A DNA stretch of 64,000 bases from Bacteroidota bacterium (GTDB lineage Bacteria; Bacteroidota; Bacteroidia; Chitinophagales; Chitinophagaceae), in assembly GCA_016715505.1 (NCBI GenBank), contig JADJZY010000032.1, forward strand, positions 62,001 to 126,000, written 5' to 3'. The notes beneath the pieces are model-generated. The model saw only the letters and a list, made by a program, of their open reading frames with translations, was not told the DNA's origin and searched no databases. Below, piece by piece: positions 1 through 9,307 of the stretch (the first letter of the stretch is position 1; each line of letters begins with the position of its first letter). A program made the position numbers and the translations under genes.

Positions 1-170
1 TTCACACCGAAAATGGATTATTGGTAGAACCCAATGATATTGGGGCTTTGAGTGAAGCGATGTTCAAATTTATGACAAATCCATCGGCTTATGATCGCCA
101 AAAAAATAAGTCAAGAAGCTTCTTCATTCTATAGTTATGAGACGTTGCGGAAAAGCTCAGCAAGATTTAG
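1..170 (+). CDS. C-terminal end of a group 1 glycosyltransferase (partial, frameshifted)
   Basis: The frame open at the left edge reads NGLLVEPNDIGALSEAM, the typical C-terminal part of GT4/group 1 glycosyltransferases, where a loop contacts the sugar nucleotide and is followed by a terminal helix. The frame stops early after the A7 run at 100-106. In the next frame the sequence continues as ISQEASSFYSYE, and after a further slip near 141-143 as VAEKLSKI followed by TAG at 168-170. Both slips look like base-calling errors rather than decay. The acceptor and donor cannot be judged from this fragment. Polysaccharide export genes follow at 6.9 kb, so a role in surface polysaccharide synthesis is plausible inference. 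Confidence 0.6.
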
Positions 171-188
171 TCTTTAACCGAAATTGCA

Positions 189-197
189 GGGGGGGGG
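189..197. other. G9 homopolymer in a gene-free stretch
   Basis: Nine consecutive G stand just downstream of the broken glycosyltransferase end. Such a run is out of character for this AT-rich DNA and resembles the larger homopolymer blocks at 24.70 and 41.41 kb. It is followed by GGTGG-AAAAG-CCACC and an A8 run. I see no gene between 171 and 324. Confidence 0.5.
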
Positions 198-324
198 TGG
201 AAAAGCCACCAAAAAAAACGCCAGCAAAGGAATTGATCAAAAAACCCTAATTATAAAAATAAAAATAAGTAAAATTTTTGAAGTATTTTTTCGTTTTTAC
301 CGGCTTTGCCCACGGCAAAATTCA

Positions 325-1272
325 TTAATTCACCAACAAAATATTGACGCTTCGTTGTAAAACATTGAAGGCGATTTCGGCCATGAGATTTTCTTTATCC
401 AATGTTGGGTTTACTTCGGTAATTTCAAAACAACAAATCTTATGGTTTTGCATCAAACTAGCCAGTAAATCTTCAGCTTCTCGTTCCTTTAATCCGTTTG
501 GAACGGGAGTGCCGGTTCCACGGGAAATACTGCTATCCAAACTATCCACATCGAATGAAACGTAAATGTCATCGCAATGCTGCAAGGACAATAAAGATTG
601 ACGAACTACCTGCTCAACGCCTTTCTTGCGCACTTCTGACACCGGAATTACCTTGATGCCATATTTTTTAATTAAAAAATCTTCTTCTTTTTCCGTGTCA
701 CGAAGAGAAATAAAAACGATATCTTCAGGACGAACTTTTGGACAAATACCGCCTAAGTTTTTAAGCTCATTCCAGGTTTTTACGGTTTTTTCATCCGGTT
801 GATGAACCTGGCAATCCAGATTATCTTCTCCAATACTTACGCAAAGTGGCATACCATGCATATTTCCACTGGGTGTTGTATAGGGAGAATGCAGGTCGGC
901 ATGGGCATCAATCCAAATCACCCCTAAACGTGATTTTGGTTTGGCCATTCGAATACCGGCAATGGTACCTCCGGCGGAACTATGGTCACCGGCTAAAACC
1001 AGAGGAAACAATCCGGATTTGAGGTTGCTTTCTACACCTTTGGCGACTCGTTCGTACATGGTTTTTACCCCTTGAATACGTTTGGCGTAGGGACTCTCAA
1101 CCGGTTCATATAGCAGTCGGTTCTCCGTTTCAATCACATCACTGGGGAAATTGACAAAAAAATTGCTCATAAAATCCAGGGCTGCAATTTTCAGGGCATC
1201 GATTCCCAGACTTGCCCCTCTGGTACCTGCTCCAATCTCTGATTTTACTTCAATGATTTTAATATTCCGCAT
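325..1272 (-). CDS. rocF: arginase family hydrolase (probable arginase)
   Basis: This 315-residue protein belongs to the arginase/agmatinase (ureohydrolase) family, which hydrolyses a guanidino compound to urea at a binuclear Mn centre in the cytoplasm. Metal ligands are visible in order: GDHS (His97), DAHAD (Asp122, His124, Asp126) and the SFDVDSLD segment, followed by the GTGTPVPNG loop and the late EITEVNP glutamate motif. The usual proline after the last aspartate (DP) is Ser here. Arginine is the likely substrate because the GTGTPVPNGL pattern resembles Bacteroidota arginases, but this is family knowledge, not proof. An upstream in-frame ATG at 1299 is rejected because a -7 box lies between it and the ATG at 1272. 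Confidence 0.85.
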   Translation of the reverse strand: MRNIKIIEVKSEIGAGTRGASLGIDALKIAALDFMSNFFVNFPSDVIETENRLLYEPVESPYAKRIQGVKTMYERVAKGVESNLKSGLFPLVLAGDHSSAGGTIAGIRMAKPKSRLGVIWIDAHADLHSPYTTPSGNMHGMPLCVSIGEDNLDCQVHQPDEKTVKTWNELKNLGGICPKVRPEDIVFISLRDTEKEEDFLIKKYGIKVIPVSEVRKKGVEQVVRQSLLSLQHCDDIYVSFDVDSLDSSISRGTGTPVPNGLKEREAEDLLASLMQNHKICCFEITEVNPTLDKENLMAEIAFNVLQRSVNILLVN

Positions 1273-1276
1273 GTAG

Positions 1277-1284
1277 CAAATATA
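1277..1284 (-). promoter_or_regulatory. -7 box TATATTTG four bases before the arginase ATG
   Basis: On the minus strand the sequence reads TATATTTG-CTAC-ATG. The octamer is a perfect match to the Bacteroidota -7 consensus TAnnTTTG. With a start site a few bases downstream of the box, the mRNA would begin at or next to the start codon, so it would be leaderless. No clear -33 TTG was identified. Confidence 0.6.
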
Positions 1285-1439
1285 ATCGTGAATTATCACT
1301 CTTAACTAAGGAATAGACGCCTTTTTCCCTGAAGATTCCTATGACAGGGCTTGCAATAACTTATGGCAGAGAAGATTGGAGATGGATTTTTTTGTCAGAA
1401 GCTTGAATAAATTACGCCAAGATGACCGAAAAATAAGAA

Positions 1440-1469
1440 TTGGCAAATGTTTTGACCAGAGTAAATTTG
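1440..1469 (+). promoter_or_regulatory. promoter of grpE-dnaJ (TTG-N19-TAAATTTG)
   Basis: TTG at 1440-1442 is followed after 19 bases by TAAATTTG at 1462-1469, a perfect -33/-7 pair for the Bacteroidota housekeeping sigma factor. The grpE ATG lies 21 bases after the box. No CIRCE-type inverted repeat is visible. Confidence 0.65.
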
Positions 1470-1490
1470 CACACTTTAAAGAAAGAGATT

Positions 1491-2063
1491 ATGTCAGTAA
1501 ATGAGCAAGAAATGCAACAGGATATTGAATCCGGGCTGGATATCAATGTAGATGAGAATATGTCCGGAACTTCGAAAATGAATGACGAAATGTCAACGGA
1601 CAATGAATTGGAAAAATTAAAAGCAGAAGTAGAGGAATGGAAAGACAAATACACCCGTTTAATTGCGGAGTTCGATAATTATAAGAAACGTTCCTTCAAG
1701 GAAAAAATGGAAACCATCCAAACCGCAGGGCGCGAAATTATTGTGAGCCTGCTGGATGTCGTAGATGATACTGAACGAGCCGAGAAACAAATGGAAACTG
1801 CGGCCGATCTCCAGGCATTAAAAGAAGGAACAACATTGGTATTTAATAAATTGAAACATACACTACAAAACAAGGGTCTCAAGGCTTTTGAGAGTAAAGG
1901 AGAAGTATTTGATGTTGAAAAACACGAAGCAGTCACAGAGATTCCGGTTCAAACGGAGGATATGGTAGGGAAAGTGGTGGATGAATTGCAAAAAGGCTAT
2001 TATCTCAACGATAAATTAATCCGTCATGCAAAAGTGGTGGTGGGAAAAGGCGCAGATGCCTGA
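1491..2063 (+). CDS. grpE: nucleotide exchange factor GrpE
   Basis: GrpE is the dimeric nucleotide exchange factor that releases ADP from DnaK in the heat-shock folding cycle. The 190-residue product has an acidic N-terminus, a long charged helix starting at ELEKLKAEVEEWKDKYTRLIAEFDNYKKR, described here only by its heptad-rich composition, and the C-terminal beta domain that ends GYYLNDKLIRHAKVVVGKG, typical of the family. I start it at 1491 (MSVNEQEM) rather than at the ATG-like start at 1440, because the promoter box at 1462-1469 falls inside the longer frame. dnaJ follows after 47 bases, so the two are probably co-transcribed; dnaK is not in the window. Confidence 0.93.
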   Translation: MSVNEQEMQQDIESGLDINVDENMSGTSKMNDEMSTDNELEKLKAEVEEWKDKYTRLIAEFDNYKKRSFKEKMETIQTAGREIIVSLLDVVDDTERAEKQMETAADLQALKEGTTLVFNKLKHTLQNKGLKAFESKGEVFDVEKHEAVTEIPVQTEDMVGKVVDELQKGYYLNDKLIRHAKVVVGKGADA

Positions 2064-2110
2064 AAGCCTTGGATGGAGAAATTAAAAAGTACATTTAAAA
2101 AACGCAAAGC

Positions 2111-3268
2111 GTGAAAAGAGATTATTACGAAATTTTAGGCGTGAGTAAATCTGCCTCAGCTGATGAAATAAAAAAGGCATATCGCAAGGTGGCCATGCAA
2201 TTCCATCCTGACCGCAATCCGGGAGATAAGGCAGCAGAAGATAAATTTAAGGAAGCAGCTGAAGCTTATGAGGTATTGAGTGATGCTCAGAAAAAACAAC
2301 GCTATGATCAATTTGGACATGCCGGCGTTGGAGGTGCATCTGGTGGTGGTTTTGGTGGAGGTGGTATGCGTATGGAAGACATTTTCCAGAATTTTGGAGA
2401 TGTTTTTGGCGACGATATGTTTAGTAGTTTCTTTGGCGGTGGTGGTGGTCAAAGAGGCCGTACGCGTGGAACCGGTTCACGAGGATCGAATCTTCGTGTA
2501 AAGGTTAAATTGACTTATGAAGACATCATCAAAGGAGCTCATAAAACCATTAAGGTTAAAAAATATGTGCGTTGTGAAACCTGCACGGGTTCAGGCGCTA
2601 AGGATAAATCATCGGTACAAACCTGTAGTACTTGTGGGGGTAGTGGGCAGGTTCGAAGGGTACAAAGTACATTCCTGGGGCAGATGCAAACAGTTACCAC
2701 TTGTCCGGGTTGTAACGGAGATGGTACCATGATTGCCAATAAATGTGGAAGCTGTAAAGGCGAGGGCCGTGTGTATGGAGAAGATACCATCAGTATAGAT
2801 ATTCCGGCTGGCGTTCAGGAAGGGATGCAGTTAAATGTAAGTGGCAAAGGAAATATTGGAGAAAGAAACGGAATGCCCGGAGATCTTTTGGTTGTGATAG
2901 AAGAAGAAAAGCACCCGGAATTAATTCGTGAAGGTTTGAATGTATTGTATGATTTACATCTTTCATTTCCAGACGTAGCCTTGGGTAAAGAGGTTGAGGT
3001 GCCAACGATTGGTGGTAAAGCCAAAATAAAAATTCCTGCGGGTACGCATGCAGGTAAAATTCTTCGACTCAAAGGAAAAGGATTTCCAAGTGTAAATAGT
3101 TATGAAAAAGGCGATCAGCTGATTAATATCAATGTTTGGACGCCTCAACATTTAAGTTCAGAAGAAAAAGCTCTTCTGGAAAAAATGAATCATAGCAACA
3201 ATTTCACCCCCAATGCATCCAAATCAGACAAAAGCTTTTTTGATAAGATCCGGGAAGTTTTTTCTTAA
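2111..3268 (+). CDS. dnaJ: chaperone protein DnaJ
   Basis: This is a full-length type I Hsp40 of 385 residues that stimulates the DnaK ATPase and delivers unfolded substrates. The J domain carries HPD at residues 32-34, followed by a Gly/Phe-rich linker and four CxxCxGxG zinc repeats (CETCTGSG, CSTCGGSG, CPGCNGDG, CGSCKGEG), then the C-terminal substrate-binding and dimerisation domains. The start codon is GTG at 2111, placing the conserved KRDYYEILG directly at the N-terminus. Its stop overlaps that of the convergent glyA. Confidence 0.97.
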   Translation: MKRDYYEILGVSKSASADEIKKAYRKVAMQFHPDRNPGDKAAEDKFKEAAEAYEVLSDAQKKQRYDQFGHAGVGGASGGGFGGGGMRMEDIFQNFGDVFGDDMFSSFFGGGGGQRGRTRGTGSRGSNLRVKVKLTYEDIIKGAHKTIKVKKYVRCETCTGSGAKDKSSVQTCSTCGGSGQVRRVQSTFLGQMQTVTTCPGCNGDGTMIANKCGSCKGEGRVYGEDTISIDIPAGVQEGMQLNVSGKGNIGERNGMPGDLLVVIEEEKHPELIREGLNVLYDLHLSFPDVALGKEVEVPTIGGKAKIKIPAGTHAGKILRLKGKGFPSVNSYEKGDQLININVWTPQHLSSEEKALLEKMNHSNNFTPNASKSDKSFFDKIREVFS

Positions 3269-4560
3269 TGTTTTGAATTTATTTTCCAATCAGGATACAA
3301 AGGAAAAGATTGCATAAATTGATTGATTTCGCTTTTCACCTGTTGAATTTCGGATTCGTTATCGGTATCTTTCAGGATACGATCGATCCAATCAACGACA
3401 TTCTCCATGTCTTGATTTTTAAGTCCACGAGTCGTTAAAGCAGCCACACCAACACGAATACCCGAGGTGACAAAAGGAGATTTATCATCAAAAGGAACCA
3501 TATTTTTATTAATCGTGATATCGGCTTTTACCAAAGTGTTTTCGGCTTTTTTGCCGGAGATTCCTTTGTTCCGTAAATCAATGAGCAGCAAATGGTTATC
3601 CGTTCCACCCGATACCATTTCATAACCTCTTTCACCGAAAGCATGTGCCATACTTTTGGCATTGCTGATTACTTGTTGACAATAAACTAAAAATTCATCT
3701 TGTAAAATTTCATGAAAAGCAACAGCCTTGGCGGCAATCACATGTTCGAGCGGACCACCTTGTGTGCCGGGAAAAACGGCCAGATTAATTAAATCGCTCA
3801 TCATACGGGTTTCACCTTTCGGTCCTTTGATACCCATTGGATTTTCGAAGTCATTTTTCATCAAAATTATTCCTCCTCTCGGGCCTCGCAATGTTTTATG
3901 GGTCGTAGATGTCACGAAATGACAATGTTCGAATGGCGAATTGAGTAAACCTTTGGCAATCAAACCGGCAGGGTGCGACATATCACAAAGCACGAATGCA
4001 CCGCAGGCATCCGCGATAGAACGAATTCGGGCATAATCCCAATCCCGACTATAAGCAGAAGCGCCACAAATAATGAGTGCGGGTTTTCCTTCCATGGCTT
4101 TTTGCTCCATGGCTTCGTAATCGATGAGTCCATCTTCTTTTTTTACGCCATAAAAATGGGCATCATATAATTTACCAGAAAAATTTACGGGAGAACCATG
4201 GGTGAGATGTCCGCCCATACTAAGGTCCAATCCCAAAATGCGATCACCGGGTTTTAAAATGGCCAACATCAAGGCAGCATTGGCCTGTGCTCCTGAATGG
4301 GGCTGAACATTGACGAAACTGGTTCCAAATATTTGATTGGCCCGGTCGATGGCCAATTGTTCACTTTTATCAACCACCTCACATCCGCCGTAATATCTTT
4401 TACCCGGATAACCTTCGGCGTATTTGTTCGTCATAACATTACCCATTGCCCGCATAACCTGTGTGCTGGTAAAATTTTCGGAGGCAATTAATTCAAGGCC
4501 TTGTTGTTGTCTTTGGTATTCTTCTTCAATCAGTTTAAAAATTTCAATGTCTGCTTGCAT
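3265..4560 (-). CDS. glyA: serine hydroxymethyltransferase
   Basis: GlyA interconverts serine and glycine with transfer of a one-carbon unit to tetrahydrofolate and is PLP-dependent. The 431-residue protein shows the family N-terminus GLELIASENFTS, the glycine-rich YPGKRYYGG segment, LSMGGHLTHG, and the PLP lysine motif TTHKTLRGPRGG. I chose the ATG at 4560 (MQADIEIF) over the upstream one at 4614, because the promoter-like TATCTTTA lies between them. The gene is convergent with dnaJ; the two stop codons share the tetranucleotide TTAA, giving a 4-base overlap with no room for a terminator. Confidence 0.96.
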   Translation of the reverse strand: MQADIEIFKLIEEEYQRQQQGLELIASENFTSTQVMRAMGNVMTNKYAEGYPGKRYYGGCEVVDKSEQLAIDRANQIFGTSFVNVQPHSGAQANAALMLAILKPGDRILGLDLSMGGHLTHGSPVNFSGKLYDAHFYGVKKEDGLIDYEAMEQKAMEGKPALIICGASAYSRDWDYARIRSIADACGAFVLCDMSHPAGLIAKGLLNSPFEHCHFVTSTTHKTLRGPRGGIILMKNDFENPMGIKGPKGETRMMSDLINLAVFPGTQGGPLEHVIAAKAVAFHEILQDEFLVYCQQVISNAKSMAHAFGERGYEMVSGGTDNHLLLIDLRNKGISGKKAENTLVKADITINKNMVPFDDKSPFVTSGIRVGVAALTTRGLKNQDMENVVDWIDRILKDTDNESEIQQVKSEINQFMQSFPLYPDWKINSKH

Positions 4561-4891
4561 GTCGGATTTTTTGATGGCGATAAAGATAGAAGTTCTGATT
4601 CGGTCGTCCAACAAATTTCAAATCTGAGATTGTTGCAAATGACTATTTAAAATATCAAGAGTGGTTTTGGAACAGTCTCGATCTAGTCTTAGGAAGGAGC
4701 CTATTTGGCCAATAGGATGTCTTAGGTAGAATGCATCAAATGTTTTAAATTTGACCTTTCTGCCTTCTCATCAAAATGTATCAAAATCACTCTTTTAATC
4801 CCAATCATGAAATGTTTGCGGTATAGCCAGAAAACATAAATCAATTGGGTAGAAAATTACAAAACAGAAAGAAGCCGAGAAAACCATCATT
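4561..4891. promoter_or_regulatory. glyA / nucleotidyltransferase divergent intergenic region
   Basis: This 331-base stretch has no gene. On the minus strand TTG (4611-4609) and TATCTTTA (4588-4581), separated by 20 bases, form a near-consensus promoter for glyA. On the plus strand TAAATTTG at 4746-4753 is a perfect -7 box but would leave a leader of about 135 bases before the ATG at 4892, and no -33 element is obvious. I see no tRNA-like fold or terminator. Confidence 0.45.
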
Positions 4892-5886
4892 ATGAAAGTA
4901 ATCATTCCAGTTGCAGGTGCCGGGGCCAAACTACGTCCCCACACTTATACCCAACCAAAACCCTTGATTCCTCTTGCCGGGAAAACCATTCTCAGCTTTA
5001 TTCTTGATCAATTTATCGAATTGGGTCATCGTGAATTTATTTTTATCATTGGCTATTTGGGTGAAAAAATTCAGGATTATGTGCATGCCAAGTACCCGGA
5101 TATTCAGGCTATTTTTATACAGCAAAATGAGCGATCTGGTACCGGACATGCTGTTTATCTGGCCAAAAATTATATCGGAAAAGATGAGGAAATCATGGTT
5201 GTTTTCGGAGATACCATTTGTGATTATCCGCTCGAAACGGTTATCAAGTCAGAAATTTCGCTCATTGGATTAAAGAAAGTCGAAGATCCCAGGGAGTTTG
5301 GTGTAGCTGAACTCCATGCGGATGGAACAGTCAAACATGTGGTTGAAAAACCATTGATTCCTAAAAGTAATTTGGCCTTGGTAGGGATTTATAAAATAAA
5401 TGAAAGTGCTCAGCTCTTCGAACTTATCGAGAAAAACATGGAGAAAAGTGAGCATCATGAAGAATACCATTTAACCACTGCCATTGAATCACTTGCACAG
5501 GAGGGGGTTAAAATTGGGTCTTTTTCGTTGAGAATTGGTTTGATTGTGGGAAAAAAGAAACCTTGATTGAAACAAATGCCATTTTATTGGAAAAGGTAGA
5601 GTTTGCATCCGAAGAGATTCCTTTTTTTGACAATACCATCATTATCCATCCTGTAAGCATCGGTGAAGGTTGCGAAATTGAAAACTCCATCATTGGCCCG
5701 CATGTGACCATTGGCGAAAAGGCGATCATTAAATCATCCATGGTGCGTGATTCAATCATTGGATCATATTCCGTACTGGAGAAGGTGGTTTTGCATTCAT
5801 CCCTCATTGGCTCAGATGCCTTTGTTTGTGGTGCCAGCCAAAGTTTAAATATTGGAGACAACACCGAAATTAATTTAAGTAAATAA
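4892..5886 (+). CDS. sugar-phosphate nucleotidyltransferase with LbH C-terminus (frameshifted)
   Basis: The protein joins a nucleotidyl transferase domain to a left-handed beta-helix tail and would make an NDP-sugar from NTP and a sugar-1-phosphate. The N-terminal signature AGAGAKLRPHTYTQPKP at residues 8-24 is the nucleotide-binding loop, and VVFGDTICDYP holds the metal-binding aspartate. The frame breaks at the T5 run 5521-5525. Adding one T gives a continuous product of 331 residues reading GSFFVENWFDCGKKETL across the joint, and the second part contains the hexapeptide repeats (ENSIIGPHVTIG). It resembles RmlA/GlmU-like thymidylyl- or uridylyltransferases; the sugar cannot be told. It probably forms an operon with the next gene, which starts 2 bases later. 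Confidence 0.8.
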
Positions 5887-5888
5887 GC

Positions 5889-6872
5889 ATGAGGACAGAT
5901 TTTTCGTTCACACCTGAAGGTCATTTTGACAATCGAATTACCCGATTATTTGGAATACGATACCCCATCATACAAGCCGGGATGATTTGGGCTTCCGGTT
6001 GGAAATTAGCTTCAGCGGTCAGTAATGCCGGTGGTTTGGGATTAATTGGGGCGGGAAGCATGAGCCCGGAAATACTGGATCATCATTTAAAACAGTGTAA
6101 AGAAAATTCAAAGCAAGCGTTTGGCGTGAATCTACCTTTGCTGTATCACGGAATACAAGAGCAAATCGATTTAATCATTAAACATGAAGTGCCTATCGTT
6201 TTTACTTCTGCCGGCAATCCTAAAACATGGACGAACACCTTGAAAGCTGCCGGTATTAAAGTGGTACATGTAGTATCCTCCTCGAAATTTGCTTTAAAGT
6301 GTCAGGATGCAGGGGTGGATGCTGTTGTCGCAGAAGGTTTTGAAGCCGGTGGGCATAATGGTCGTGAAGAGACAACCACCATGTGTTTGATTCCTGAGGT
6401 GCGAAATCAAATAGAAATTCCCTTAATTGCGGCAGGAGGAATTGGAGATGCGCGAAGTATGATGGCAGCGATGGTTTTGGGTGCAGAAGGGGTTCAAATT
6501 GGTTCGAGGTTTGTGTGTACCCCTGAAGCTTCCAGTCATTTAGCGTTTAAGGAAAAAATTATAGAAGCTGGAGAAGGCTCAACGGAATTGGTGTTAAAAA
6601 AACTGACACCGGTGCGTTTGCTCAAAAATCCATTTTATGACAGGGTCAAAGAGGCAGAAAACCAATGTGTTGAAAAAGAACAATTGGAAGAAATTTTGGG
6701 TAAAGGCCGTGCAAGAAAGGGCATGTTGGAAGGTGATTTGACTGAAGGCGAACTTGAAATTGGTCAGGTTTCTTCCACCATTCGGAGTATCATGCCGGCT
6801 GCACAAATCGTTGAAGAACTCTGGCAAGGGTTTAACGGCTTATTTAAAACTATTGCTGAAAAGACGAATTAG
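5889..6872 (+). CDS. nitronate monooxygenase family flavoprotein
   Basis: This is a 327-residue FMN-dependent TIM barrel of the nitronate monooxygenase (2-nitropropane dioxygenase) family. The family signatures are visible: the N-terminal YPIIQAGM segment, ASAVSNAGGLGLIG, the EGFEAGGHNG motif that carries the conserved histidine, and the phosphate-binding LIAAGGIGD and GVQIGSRF loops. Nitronate oxidation protects against alkyl nitronates; FabK-type enoyl-ACP reductases share the fold, so that alternative cannot be excluded from sequence alone. It sits directly behind the nucleotidyltransferase with a 2-base gap, which suggests co-transcription but not a shared pathway. Confidence 0.85.
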   Translation: MRTDFSFTPEGHFDNRITRLFGIRYPIIQAGMIWASGWKLASAVSNAGGLGLIGAGSMSPEILDHHLKQCKENSKQAFGVNLPLLYHGIQEQIDLIIKHEVPIVFTSAGNPKTWTNTLKAAGIKVVHVVSSSKFALKCQDAGVDAVVAEGFEAGGHNGREETTTMCLIPEVRNQIEIPLIAAGGIGDARSMMAAMVLGAEGVQIGSRFVCTPEASSHLAFKEKIIEAGEGSTELVLKKLTPVRLLKNPFYDRVKEAENQCVEKEQLEEILGKGRARKGMLEGDLTEGELEIGQVSSTIRSIMPAAQIVEELWQGFNGLFKTIAEKTN

Positions 6873-6879
6873 TATTTAT

Positions 6880-6887
6880 TATATTTG
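6880..6887 (+). promoter_or_regulatory. -7 box TATATTTG upstream of the SLBB export gene
   Basis: TATATTTG matches TAnnTTTG perfectly and ends 10 bases before the ATG at 6898, so the leader would be only a few bases long. The nearest TTG, at 6853-6855, is 24 bases upstream, longer than usual. Confidence 0.5.
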
Positions 6888-6897
6888 ACCAATCTCT

Positions 6898-9306
6898 ATG
6901 CGGTATTTCATTCTATTTTTTATCACGGTATTTTTACCAATAGCTATCATCGCGCAAACCGGCGGTAATACGAATAATCAAAACAATAACTCAAACCCTT
7001 ATTCCAACAATCCTTACAATAATCCTTACGAAAGCAATCCTTATACAGGAAATGATCAGACAAATTTCTTGAAAGAGCAACGTGAGAAGGAAAATAAGGA
7101 TGGGAAAAGTACAGATAAAAAGGGGCAACAAGATCCGAATAATATCGATCTTAAAAAGTTAGATCCGGAAAGTATTAAAGATATGAATCAGCTAAAGAAT
7201 GCTGAAAACTTGAAGAATGCTCAAAATCCGTACGAAATGGATCCGGATTATCAACGATATATTCAAGGGAATCTGAAAGCAACAAAAGATTCTTTACGTA
7301 AAAGTGATGAAGAATTAAACAAAGATGAAAAACGCGTATATGGAGCCAGTTTTTTCTCCAATAATGTTTTTGATTTATCGGATAAATCTCCCGGAACGCC
7401 TCCATCGGATTACCGACTGGGACCCGGAGATGAAATAATTATTTCCTTATGGGGGAATGCCGAATTACAGCAATCTTATACCTTGTCGAAAGATGGATCT
7501 ATTTTTCCAAGATTGGTAGGGAAGATTTTTTTACAAGGATTGACCTTTGATGCAGCCAGCCAGGTGATTGAAAATAAATTCAGAAAAATCGTTCCAGCGA
7601 ATACACAAATAGATGTTCAGTTAAAAAGTGCCCGGACGATTAAGGTGACTGTAGTTGGAGAGGTAAAAAAACAAGGTACCTACACAATGGCGGCTTTTAA
7701 TACAGCGTTGAATGCACTATTCCGAGCAGGCGGTGTTAGTTCGGTGGGGAATATGCGACGCATTGAAATTATCCGAGATGGAAGGGTAGTGGATGACCTA
7801 GATTTATATGAATATTTGCAAAGTGGAAGCCGTGCAAATGAGATTTATTTAGAAGATAACGACCGGATTTTTGTGGGGGTCTACGAAAAACTGGTTGAGG
7901 CAAAAGGACTCTTTAAGCGCCCAATGTATTATCAATTGAAAGATGATGAAGGATTAAAAGATTTGATTGATTTTGCAGGTGGAACGGCCGCGGATGCACG
8001 AAATTCATTGATACATATCAGAACCATCCGAAACGAAAAACAAGTATATGTGGATATTGATTGGCGTAATTTTTCGAATGGAGAATATGAAAATTATATT
8101 TTGAATGATGGGGATTTTGTTCAGTTAAAGTCCATCAACGACGGCTTAAAAAATGTAGTAACGATTGAAGGTGCTGTTGATTATCCCGACGATTATGAAG
8201 TGCGAAATGGCCAACGTTTGAGTGAGTTGTTACATAAAGCAGGTGGAATTTCATCGAAGGCTTACAAACCAAGAGCCTATGTTTTTCGTGCCGGAAATTC
8301 TCTGGAATCAGATGCATTAAAAATAGATTTAGGCAAATTAGATGATCTTGAAAATGATGTCATCATACAACCAGGCGATCGAATTAAAATACTTTCAATG
8401 AAAGATTTTGAAGAAGAATATTTTATCGAGGTCAATGGTTATGTAAGAACACCGAAGAGAGTTCCGTACTATAAAAACATGAAATTAAAAGATGTTTTGT
8501 TATTGTGTGGTGGTTTACGTTTAGATGCCGAGAACGGACGTATTGAAATTTCCAATGTGGTTGATTCGGTCAGTCGGTATGCCATTGAATCCAAAGGAAA
8601 TCAGATAAAAATCATTTCCATTGATGCCAATTTGGAATTGGATAAATCATCAGAGAATATTTTTGTAAAGCCTATGGACCGAATTTATGTTCGACGAAAA
8701 TCTGAATTTCTATCCACAGAGAAAGTTCAGGTGATTGGCGAAGTCGAATATCCGGGTGAATTTGTGTTGGTTGGACGAAACGAACGGTTGTCTTCTATTA
8801 TTCAACGTGCAGGTGGGCTCAAAAAGACTGCGTATTCTGAAGGCGCTCGTCTGTTCAGGGCCAAAATCGGACAAGTTGTTATTGATATGAACTCAGCTTT
8901 GGTTCAAAAAAATTCGCAATTGGATATTGGATTAAAGGATAGTGATGTTATCATCATACCTTCTTTGAATGATATTGTTTCCATACGAGGAGAAGTACAA
9001 TCATCAACGAATATCAAATTTGATCCTTCAAATATGGATATCCGTTATTATATCGCAGCTGCAGGAGGGTATGCCGATCGTCCGTGGAAGAACAGGATAT
9101 ATATCAAATACCAAAATGGACGCATTAAGAGTACAAAGAATTATCTGATAACACGGGTTTATCCAAAAGTGAAGGAAGGTTCTACAATTTATGTTCCTTT
9201 GAAACCGAAGAAAGAAAATACCACCAAATTTTCGGAAGTCTTTAGTTACAGTTTGTCGGCACTTACAACACTGGCAACATTATTGATTCTATCCCGCTCA
9301 TTATAA
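6898..9306 (+). CDS. polysaccharide export protein, Wza/SLBB family
   Basis: The 802-residue protein is an outer-membrane polysaccharide export (Wza-like) component of the large Bacteroidota type. It begins with a signal peptide of about 20 residues, then an Asn/Pro/Tyr-rich low-complexity segment (roughly residues 21-60), a poly_export domain around the motif YRLGPGDEIIISLWG, and a series of SLBB beta-grasp repeats recognised by recurrent V.V.GEV..PG.Y and L..AGG patterns (for example VVGEVKKQGTY, VIGEVEYPGEF). A hydrophobic C-terminal stretch ends the protein. It is followed after one base by a Wzz-type protein, so the pair likely forms the export channel and its inner-membrane partner; no polymerase or flippase lies nearby. 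Confidence 0.88.
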   Translation: MRYFILFFITVFLPIAIIAQTGGNTNNQNNNSNPYSNNPYNNPYESNPYTGNDQTNFLKEQREKENKDGKSTDKKGQQDPNNIDLKKLDPESIKDMNQLKNAENLKNAQNPYEMDPDYQRYIQGNLKATKDSLRKSDEELNKDEKRVYGASFFSNNVFDLSDKSPGTPPSDYRLGPGDEIIISLWGNAELQQSYTLSKDGSIFPRLVGKIFLQGLTFDAASQVIENKFRKIVPANTQIDVQLKSARTIKVTVVGEVKKQGTYTMAAFNTALNALFRAGGVSSVGNMRRIEIIRDGRVVDDLDLYEYLQSGSRANEIYLEDNDRIFVGVYEKLVEAKGLFKRPMYYQLKDDEGLKDLIDFAGGTAADARNSLIHIRTIRNEKQVYVDIDWRNFSNGEYENYILNDGDFVQLKSINDGLKNVVTIEGAVDYPDDYEVRNGQRLSELLHKAGGISSKAYKPRAYVFRAGNSLESDALKIDLGKLDDLENDVIIQPGDRIKILSMKDFEEEYFIEVNGYVRTPKRVPYYKNMKLKDVLLLCGGLRLDAENGRIEISNVVDSVSRYAIESKGNQIKIISIDANLELDKSSENIFVKPMDRIYVRRKSEFLSTEKVQVIGEVEYPGEFVLVGRNERLSSIIQRAGGLKKTAYSEGARLFRAKIGQVVIDMNSALVQKNSQLDIGLKDSDVIIIPSLNDIVSIRGEVQSSTNIKFDPSNMDIRYYIAAAGGYADRPWKNRIYIKYQNGRIKSTKNYLITRVYPKVKEGSTIYVPLKPKKENTTKFSEVFSYSLSALTTLATLLILSRSL

Positions 9307-9307
9307 T

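Noticed and set aside
198..222. Terminator from GGTGG-AAAAG-CCACC followed by A8
   Set aside because: On the plus strand the stem is followed by A, not T, and on the minus strand the T-run precedes the stem, so it is not a terminator in either direction.
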